From Chondrilla cf. caribensis (lineage: Eukaryota; Porifera; Demospongiae; Chondrillida; Chondrillidae): a DNA stretch of 15,000 bases. The position numbers were made by a program, and so were the translations under genes. The stretch lies in assembly GCA_964020155.1 (NCBI GenBank), contig OZ026559.1, forward strand, positions 2,106,845 to 2,121,844, in the 5' to 3' direction. The notes below the pieces were generated by a model that saw only the letters and a program-made list of their open reading frames with translations, was not told the origin of the DNA and made no database searches. Each line of letters begins with the position of its first letter. Position 1 is the first letter of the stretch. Positions 9,284-15,000 of the stretch are shown here, in pieces.

Positions 9284-9880
9284 GCCACATACGTCATATC
9301 AAAAATGCATATGGCTGTCGAAGATGGACACCAATATGGCCGACTAATTGCAGATCCCGAATGACAAAACGATTTTTCCTGATTGCCTGTGGGAGCAAGT
9401 CAAAATTCCCTCTTCAGTATCTCTAGAAATATATAGCGTCTATAGTTTAAGACTCTTCGTTGCGATCTGTCGTGGAGATTGACGTTATGAGGGAGTGAAA
9501 CGGTGAGTAAATTCAATCACGCTTCGTAGGACCATGACTTAGTTAATACAAATATCTCTTGCCTCACTACGTAGCACAGTCGTGCCCCCTTTCATAGGAA
9601 TGTACGAATTGTTGCGTTCTGCTAAAACCATTTTGCTACTTTCGACGAAAGAAAATGCAGCTGGGCCCTAATGTCATAATTTCTAGACCCGAAAGTCATT
9701 AAGTGCGTGGGCGACCTCGATCGGACTCCCCTATGTGACGGAAACAATTAACCTCGCTTCCGCTCGGTGATAATATAATATACACTGTAGATATAATATT
9801 ATGTATATATAATATGTGTTCCTACGCGTAACCGCAACAATGAATTTATATTATAATTTATATTGCGCGAAATAAAGATG
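9284..9880. other. Gene-free region upstream of the RepHel gene
   Basis: No convincing gene is seen. It should contain the RepHel promoter. A minus-strand TATA-like TATATATT occurs at about 9428-9435, roughly 200 bp before the ATG at 9226, but this is weak. Bases 9401-9449 resemble the first 48 bases of the window. Around 9767-9870 the sequence is an AT-rich run of short palindromes. The Helitron 5' terminus should lie somewhere here but has no distinctive signature. Confidence 0.4.
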
Positions 9881-9881
9881 G

Positions 9882-10042
9882 CCGATTTCTAACGCCGCCA
9901 ACTAGAAATCGGGCTGGAATTCGTGCGCTGAAGCTTCGCCGAGCGTAATAACTTCAGCGAAGACCTCCAAGTAATTCGAGTGCGGGGGGCAGCAGCCCCA
10001 TGAGTTTTTGAACTCGAATTACTTGTTTCACGCCGGAGGCGT
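9882..10042. repeat. Cluster of four perfect inverted repeats (structured element)
   Basis: Four stems follow each other within 161 bp. These are CCGATTTCT/AGAAATCGG (9882-9890 with 9904-9912), CGCTGAAG/CTTCAGCG (9926-9933 with 9952-9959), CAAGTAATTCGAGT/ACTCGAATTACTTG (9968-9981 with 10012-10025) and ACGCC-GGA-GGCGT (10030-10042). The 14-bp stem holds a nested GGGGC/GCCCC hairpin in its loop. Local G+C is higher than on either side. It could be a structured RNA, a MITE-like or SINE-like repeat, or the end of a mobile element. No tRNA, snRNA or known ribozyme core was recognised. Confidence 0.65.
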
Positions 10043-10045
10043 TTA

Positions 10046-10747
10046 GAAGGACGGTCGTAGCAGGCCACACAAGAGGAAGAAACCAACTAGGCGTGCACTA
10101 CGATAGTAGCTTAATTGGTCCCATGAAAAAATAAATAAAATGGTTGGACGCGACCGAAACAAGAATCGCGAACTTTCCAGGGTAATGACATCATACAAAA
10201 TGTCTGCCAAAATGGACGTCATCATGGCTGACCAATAATTTGATGGTCTGATAGACGATTCGCTGAACTCCGAAGCTTGATAAAATCAAAATTCTCTATA
10301 GGCAATATCTTGAGAATTGTATTTTAATTTATTTTTTTGCTATCGGAGTTAACGGAGAACTATGTCAGCCCACTTCTATCTCAAGGTTAATGTAGCTACA
10401 CACACTTTTCCCTTTGATTTCCTTACTATATAAAAATGCTATATACATATAATTATTATATTGATCATGTTAGCTATACAGCACAGTTATATATGCAAAC
10501 TATATAACACAGATAACTATATAGTAACTATTGAGCTAGTACACACCATAATTATTTCACATTCAAGTTATATGAATTAAAACTTATTAGTACAATAACT
10601 ATCAGTACGTACTAGCTATAGCTAGTGTAATTATGATGATTTTGAGATTACAATAAATAATCATTAACAATTTTATTTTTAATAATAATTCATGCGCTAA
10701 ATGGGGTGAAGAATTGAATGAAATAAAAACACATCTGCAAACAATAC
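10046..10747. other. AT-rich gene-free stretch
   Basis: The minus-strand open frames here lack any recognisable domain and show no splice context. From about 10,420 the sequence is dominated by TATA-rich, CTATATA-type low-complexity DNA. I see nothing functional. Confidence 0.45.
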
Positions 10748-10777
10748 CAACAACAACAACAACAACAACAACAACAA
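10748..10777 (+). repeat. (CAA)10 microsatellite
   Basis: Ten uninterrupted CAA triplets are visible directly. Confidence 0.95.
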
Positions 10778-10885
10778 AGGACAACAATATTATATTGTCT
10801 TACTAATATTTAATAAAATTTCACTTTTTCATGATCAATTTGATGGACGGTAAGATCTGCAGGGAAGAACATAGATACCGAATGA

Positions 10886-10915
10886 ACACATGCACACACA
10901 ACACACACAGCACAC

Positions 10916-11010
<95 letters not shown>
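10886..11010 (+). repeat. (CA)n microsatellite next to kinase-tail copy 1
   Basis: This is a long CA tract with a few AA interruptions. In the minus direction it begins 17 nt after the end of the duplicated kinase C-terminal block. Open frames across it encode only Cys-Val or His-Thr runs and are artefacts. Confidence 0.95.
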
Positions 11011-11011
<1 letters not shown>

Positions 11012-11026
11012 TGTCTAGTATCCTGC

Positions 11027-11190
11027 GTCTTGATAGTCACTGCAATCATTTACAAAGTAATCCTCCAGTTTCCAATGCAGCACTTCAAAAGTTGGTCTAT
11101 CCAAGGGTTTTCCCTCCAGCACTCAAGCATGATCTGGTACAGCAGATATATCAGTGCTGGTTGACACAGTGTGCATACATGAGCTAGAGA
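11027..11190 (-). pseudogene. Src-type kinase C-terminal fragment, copy 1 (frameshifted)
   Basis: On the minus strand one frame reads [12 protein letters not shown], the end of a Src-family kinase domain (subdomain XI). The next frame reads [17 protein letters not shown] then VNDCSDYQD, the final helix and a tail tyrosine resembling the Src regulatory tyrosine. Fitting family order needs one extra base between ENP and LDR, so the frame is broken. Upstream of YQIM the frame decays and no other kinase exon is found. Bases 11027-11121 are 94% identical (6 differences in 95) to 13372-13466, without indels. A (CA)n tract lies downstream. The kinase assignment is strong, and the call of non-functional is well supported by the frame break and missing body. 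Confidence 0.75.
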
Positions 11191-11336
11191 TGAAGTGGCG
11201 CGTACGCGTATGGGGGAGAACCACATTATTATTGCCATGTTGAATACATAGTAAATAAAATAATCATGTGATAGCTATAAGTGGCAATTAACAGTGTGAT
11301 ATAAAAAATAACATTAACAAAATAACATTACACTAA

Positions 11337-11750
11337 CCAGGAGTGTTGGGCAGCCAGGAGTGTGCACTGATAAAATGTGTACTGACCAGGATTGTGTACA
11401 AACCAGGAGTGTGTACAAACCAGGAGTGTGTACTAAAGTAAACCAGAAGTGTGTACTAACCAGGAGTGTGTACTAATCAGGAGTGTGTACTAACCAGGAG
11501 TGTGTACTAACCAGGAGTGTGTACTAACCAAGAGTGTGTACCAACCAGGAGTGTGTACTAACCAAGAGTGTGTACCAACCAGGAGTGTGTACTAACCAGG
11601 AGTGTGTACTAACCAGGAGTGTGTACTAACCAGGAGTGTGTACTAACCAGGAGTGTGTACTAACCAGGAGTGTGTACTAACCAGGAGTGTGTACCAACCA
11701 GGAGTGTGTACTAACCAGGAGTGTGTACTAACCAGGAGTGTGTCCTATCA
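11337..11750 (+). repeat. 17-bp minisatellite, about 23 units
   Basis: The unit is CCAGGAGTGTGTACTAA. About 23 copies are present. The first few are irregular, and the rest are nearly perfect with strict 17-bp spacing (for example units starting 11579, 11596, 11613, 11630 and 11647). Variants with CCAAG or ACCAA recur at intervals, suggesting expansion of multi-unit blocks. There are no unique spacers, so it is not a CRISPR array. It encodes nothing recognisable. Confidence 0.95.
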
Positions 11751-11943
11751 TCAAGACTGACACTGTATGATATTACTATAGTGGAATCCCTATATTGCAC
11801 CTAGTCTACCACCCAACCACGCTCTGACATCCCTCCATCATCACAGATCACCTACGTAGGTAACTCAACAACCTCCAAAACCTGGTATGTTGGTTGCTAT
11901 CCAGAGTGTGCTCTATTATCAAAGCTCTGTTGTACAATATTAT

Positions 11944-11958
11944 ACACACACACGCACG

Positions 11959-12014
<56 letters not shown>
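11944..12014 (+). repeat. (CA)n microsatellite truncating the RTE endonuclease remnant
   Basis: A CA tract with three CACG interruptions. It begins where the minus-strand endonuclease frame (…GLGSRASDNYW) loses similarity to the family. Confidence 0.95.
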
Positions 12015-12015
<1 letters not shown>

Positions 12016-12517
12016 CCAGTAGTTGTCACTAGCCCTGCTCCCTAGTCCATAGGCCCTGGGATCAACTACACCGTGTAATTTGTCGCTTACTGAAGCATTG
12101 AAGTCTCCCATCACCATCACGTGTCCATGCCCCCTACGTACTCACCACACAGTTTAGGTCTTCATAGAAGTTTTCCTTTTCTTCATTGCTATCCCGGACG
12201 ATCATTAGTGGGCCAACTTAGGTGAGGAATTCTGCTGTCATGATTCCGGGTGATATACTCTGATGGTAACGCATGGCTGCCCGTGCCTGAGATGACAGTG
12301 CTAGCCCTACTCCCTCCACGTTCCAACCATCCTGTCTTCCAGAGAAAGAAAGATGTATCTTCCTTAATTCTTCATCAGGTGGCATTTCTCCCTCACCAAC
12401 GAGGTGAGTTTCTGTCACTGCTACGATGGAGAGTTTGTACCACTTCATCTCATTCGCCAATAGCTCGGGATTCCCTGTTCCACGTAGTGTGCGCACAACC
12501 AAACCTTTGCACTTCAC
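12015..12517 (-). pseudogene. Broken apurinic-type endonuclease domain of an RTE-like non-LTR retrotransposon
   Basis: The minus strand encodes VVRTLRGTGNPELLANEMK then LSIVAVTETHLVGEGEM, then SFSGRQDGWNVEGVGLAL and PGIMTAEFLT, typical of the RTE-clade endonuclease/exonuclease/phosphatase domain including the TETH active-site segment. A stop follows (12218-12220). The same frame continues VGPLMIVRDSNEEKENFYEDL, then hits another stop. A further frame gives VMVMGDFNASVSDKLHG and YGLGSR, the GDFNA active-site block. The segment normally carrying the conserved QxYAPT motif is missing. With at least two stops, one frameshift and a deletion this is dead. No reverse transcriptase follows, because the copy ends in a (CA)n tract. 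Confidence 0.82.
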
Positions 12518-12528
12518 GGGGGGGGGGG
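12518..12528 (+). repeat. G11 homopolymer
   Basis: A run of 11 G residues at the 5' edge of the retrotransposon endonuclease remnant. Its exact length may be a sequencing uncertainty. Confidence 0.9.
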
Positions 12529-12654
12529 ACTCAGCAAAAGTGTATATTATACACAGAAGAATGGCAGATGGCAGAAGTGCGAGACGGCGGCCTTACTTGT
12601 ATAGCGTAGCCATACAAGCAAATTCGTTTCATAATACTGTAATAATATATGGCG

Positions 12655-13225
12655 GGTAAACGGCTATTATTCACTGTTACTGTAATAGTTATGGTTATTT
12701 AAACGACAGACAGAAATTAGAATTTTTGTTATAGTTCTAGTATGTAGCCAATTTCTAGATTTTAGTTATAGTTACAATTTTAAACTTAAAATGTAATTAA
12801 TATATAGTTACAGTTGCAGTTATAGCCTCAATTACAGTATTACAGTAATGATATGTGTTGTACATGTACGTACACTCTACCATCATTATTTGCTCACTCA
12901 TACACAGTTCCCGATGCTTTCAGTCCCCATCAATCTGTACGTATATGAATGCATTTCCACTCATGCATTGGGAGCAATTTTGTAATACTGTACTATTATG
13001 GTCTTCTTGTACTCTAGTATAGTCATGTACAGTAACTATAACATTTGTGACAGATAATAATTATTTCATTATAGTTTTAGTTAGGGACATCATTCACACT
13101 TTCAGTTACAGTTATAGTTTTTTGAAGATGACTCCTGTTCTTTTAGTTAGTTACAGTTATGATTACCGAAAAGGTCCAGAGCATTACTAAAACATATTTT
13201 AGTTATAGTTATGATTAATCAAAAC
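12655..13225. repeat. Degenerate AGTTAT/AGTTAC hexamer-rich gene-free stretch
   Basis: There is no gene. The sequence is studded with AGTTATAGTTACAG-like words, for example near 12763-12778, 12806-12824, 13105-13119, 13143-13160 and 13198-13213, often spaced by multiples of six. This looks like an old, decayed hexanucleotide satellite. Confidence 0.6.
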
Positions 13226-13230
13226 AACAC

Positions 13231-13232
<2 letters not shown>

Positions 13233-13287
<55 letters not shown>

Positions 13288-13310
13288 TGCGCACACACAC
13301 AACATGCGCG

Positions 13311-13346
<36 letters not shown>

Positions 13347-13369
13347 TGCGCACACACACACACACACAT
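13233..13369 (+). repeat. (CA)n microsatellite with CG/GC steps next to kinase-tail copy 2
   Basis: A long CA tract interrupted by GCATGCGC and CATGCGCGCACGC blocks at about 13283-13316 and 13343-13351, so it is almost purely alternating purine-pyrimidine and prone to Z-DNA. It abuts the 3' side of the second kinase-tail copy. Confidence 0.95.
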
Positions 13370-13467
13370 GTGTCTTGGTAGTCACTGCAATCATTTACAA
13401 AGTAATCCTGCAGTTTCCAATGCAGCACTTCAAAAGTCGGTCTCTCCAAGGGTTCTTCCTCCAGCAG
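13369..13467 (-). pseudogene. Src-type kinase C-terminal fragment, copy 2, fused to the SH2 exon
   Basis: The minus strand reads [19 protein letters not shown] then [13 protein letters not shown], the last part of a Src-type kinase domain and a tail tyrosine. The frame is offset from the preceding SH2 frame, so translation through the SH2 exon stops at 13430 inside this block. As in copy 1, a CWRKNP-like reading exists one frame away, meaning both copies share the same frame break. The sequence between the SH2 linker and this tail, the whole catalytic kinase domain, is absent and no splice site separates them. Confidence 0.75.
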
Positions 13468-13826
13468 GAAGAGTTCTGTGATCAATCTCCTGTTCCTCAT
13501 TCATCGCTTTGGAAGGGCCGGCAGTCTGATGCTCCTCTGGCAGTAGACAAGGTTTACGAAGGTTGACAAACAGACTATCCGATTTAACCTTATAATACTC
13601 CACCAACTCCTGAATGGTATCAAAGGTGACCCTTCTTGTGATAAAGAACTTTCCAGTGTCCAGTCTTGTGATCCTGTAATGTCGGACTCGATCCATATCT
13701 CGAATCGTGAGGGAGTAGACTCCGTCTGTCGTTTCACTGTCACGTACAAGGTAACTCCCGTAGCCGTTGTAAGGTTGCATCAGCTGATTCTCTGCATCTA
13801 TCCTCTTTACCCTACCAAAGTACCAC
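13430..13826 (-). pseudogene. Src-family SH2-domain exon, truncated before the kinase domain
   Basis: A splice acceptor (TTGTCCTCTGCAG, ending 13827) precedes an exon whose second base begins Trp-Tyr-Phe-Gly, the usual start of a Src SH2 domain. The domain is full length, about 93 residues (13547-13825). It has the phosphotyrosine-binding arginine in YLVRDSE (codon 13742-13744), then VYSLTIRD, HYRIT, FFITRRVTFDTIQELVEYY and a final KPC. After it comes a linker ending [15 protein letters not shown], matching the SH2-kinase linker, then a junction to the kinase tail in the wrong frame and a stop at 13430. An SH2-only protein made from this exon is conceivable. Missing kinase sequence and duplicated debris make a rearranged, non-functional locus more likely. 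The domain call itself is firm. Confidence 0.8.
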
Positions 13827-13869
13827 CTGCAGAGGACAACAGATGCCAACAAAGGTGTTTGAACATGAG

Positions 13870-14405
<536 letters not shown>

Positions 14406-14410
14406 ACAAG

Positions 14411-14634
14411 GTGTGAGTGAGTGAGTGTACATTACAGAATGAGAGAGTGCATGGAATAGGAAGGAGGTGATATGGGGGGAGGGTGGAAGAGTGATAGTGA
14501 GATAGAAGAGAGTGAGAGTGTGAGAGATAGAGAGATAGAGATAGAGATGGATGAGGGAAAGGAGAGACTGAAATAGGGAGAGAGGAAAGGAGAGAGAAAG
14601 GGGTAGCTAGGGATGGAGGAGGGAGAGGGAGGGG
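14411..14634 (+). repeat. GTGA and GA-rich polypurine tract
   Basis: GTGAGTGAGTGA (about 14411-14426) is followed by about 190 bp of mostly purine GAGA, GATAGA and GGGAGA sequence. The strand asymmetry makes it a candidate for triplex (H-DNA) formation. The minus-strand open frame across it (Pro/Ser/Leu-rich) is low-complexity and not a gene. Confidence 0.85.
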
Positions 14635-14701
14635 GTTACTTCCCAACGAACGTATGGATTGGTACAACATAATCATGTAGTTATGGATAAGTTCATTATA
14701 C

Positions 14702-14814
14702 CACTGACGAAGGTAGCAGTCATCTGCCAAAAGGTTTGGTGAAATAAAATTTGTTATGGCTTGTGAAATTCCAACTAACCTATCCACAAGATGCTACCTA
14801 GCCAAACAACCCCC
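14702..14814 (-). pseudogene. Possible SH3 C-terminal exon remnant of the Src-type locus
   Basis: On the minus strand 14814-14719 reads GGCLAR, a stop, then HLVDRLVG and ITNFISPNLLADD. This resembles the end of a Src SH3 domain (WWLAR...GYIPSNY...) followed by the short linker before WYFG. A GT at 14701 would give a donor in phase 2, compatible with the SH2 exon, which starts with one base before TGG. The key double Trp is degraded, a stop interrupts it and the SH3 start is not found. Order and strand (SH3, SH2, kinase tail) fit, but the similarity is short. Confidence 0.35.
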
Positions 14815-15000
14815 TTTTCAATAATCATGTAGTTGTGGCACAAACACACAAAACATTGTTCAAAACCTTACAAGTTGACAGCAACAGCCAGATCCAAATT
14901 CATTGTTTACATAATTTCAATACAAACACAATTAGACCTGGATTAGTATTACAGCTAATAATATTATTATACCTGGTGAACATAATAAACAATTCCAATC
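14815..15000. other. Unannotated right end
   Basis: No coding or structural feature is recognised. ATAATCATGTAGTTGTGG near 14820 repeats ATAATCATGTAGTTATGG near 14669 in direct orientation, about 150 bp apart. Confidence 0.35.

Noticed and set aside
9202..9426. Plus-strand open frame antisense to the RepHel first exon
   Set aside because: It is short, has no recognisable domain, no splice context and no conservation evidence.
9889..10225. Minus-strand open frames over the hairpin cluster
   Set aside because: Composition is set by the inverted repeats, and no domain or start context supports a gene.
10810..11187. Poly-His-Thr and poly-Cys-Val open frames across CA tracts (also at 13219-13500 and 13679-14205)
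   Set aside because: Translations of (CA)n or (TG)n in any frame are always open, and there is no independent evidence for protein.
11337..11750. CRISPR-like regular repeats
   Set aside because: The 17-bp units are contiguous with no unique spacers, no cas genes are present and the genome is eukaryotic.

Overview
The window looks like non-coding or accessory DNA of an early-branching or invertebrate metazoan. The evidence is spliced genes with very short introns (67 and 76 nt), a Src-type SH2 exon, a decayed RTE-like retrotransposon endonuclease, long (CA)n tracts and an autonomous Helitron that carries an RPA-like gene. A sponge is plausible because of the compact introns and the Helitron/Src content, but species cannot be read from the sequence alone. 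No bacterial or phage gene is visible.

Region 1 (about 1,100-9,250, minus strand) is an autonomous Helitron rolling-circle transposon. Read in its own direction it begins with an exon encoding a hydrophobic leader, a canonical 2A ribosome-skipping motif (GDIESNPGP) and a C4HC3 PHD finger. A 76-nt in-phase intron joins this to a huge open exon encoding a DUF6570-like zinc domain, the Helitron N-terminal region, a HUH/two-tyrosine Rep nuclease and a PIF1-type helicase. Downstream lies a two-exon gene for an RPA-like single-stranded-DNA-binding protein with its own TATA box. Between the two genes, the 3' end of RepHel and its downstream region are tandemly duplicated (about 825 bp, roughly 98% identical), leaving a pseudogene fragment of the helicase C-terminus. 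The main reading frames have no stops, so the element is young or selected. Rep would nick and join DNA, the helicase would unwind it and RPA would coat the single strand. The PHD finger is an add-on, and the 2A motif would detach the leader from the enzyme. I could not fix the Helitron termini.

Region 2 (about 9,300-10,890) has no recognisable gene. It holds a dense run of perfect inverted repeats at 9,882-10,042 and a (CAA)10 microsatellite.

Region 3 (about 10,890-14,815) is a rearranged graveyard of repeats and gene pieces, all on the minus strand. A possible SH3 remnant (14,719-14,814) is followed by an SH2 exon with an intact splice acceptor (13,430-13,826). The SH2 exon is fused without an intron to the last about 30 codons of a Src-type kinase domain, with the catalytic body missing. 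A second 95-bp copy of that kinase tail lies at 11,027-11,121, and both copies share the same frame offset. A 17-bp minisatellite of about 23 units and a broken RTE-type endonuclease lie between the copies. Four long (CA)n tracts sit at or near the edges of the coding remnants.

The most notable object is the Helitron transposase carrying a 2A motif and PHD finger at its head, a module I associate with some non-LTR retrotransposons rather than with Helitrons.
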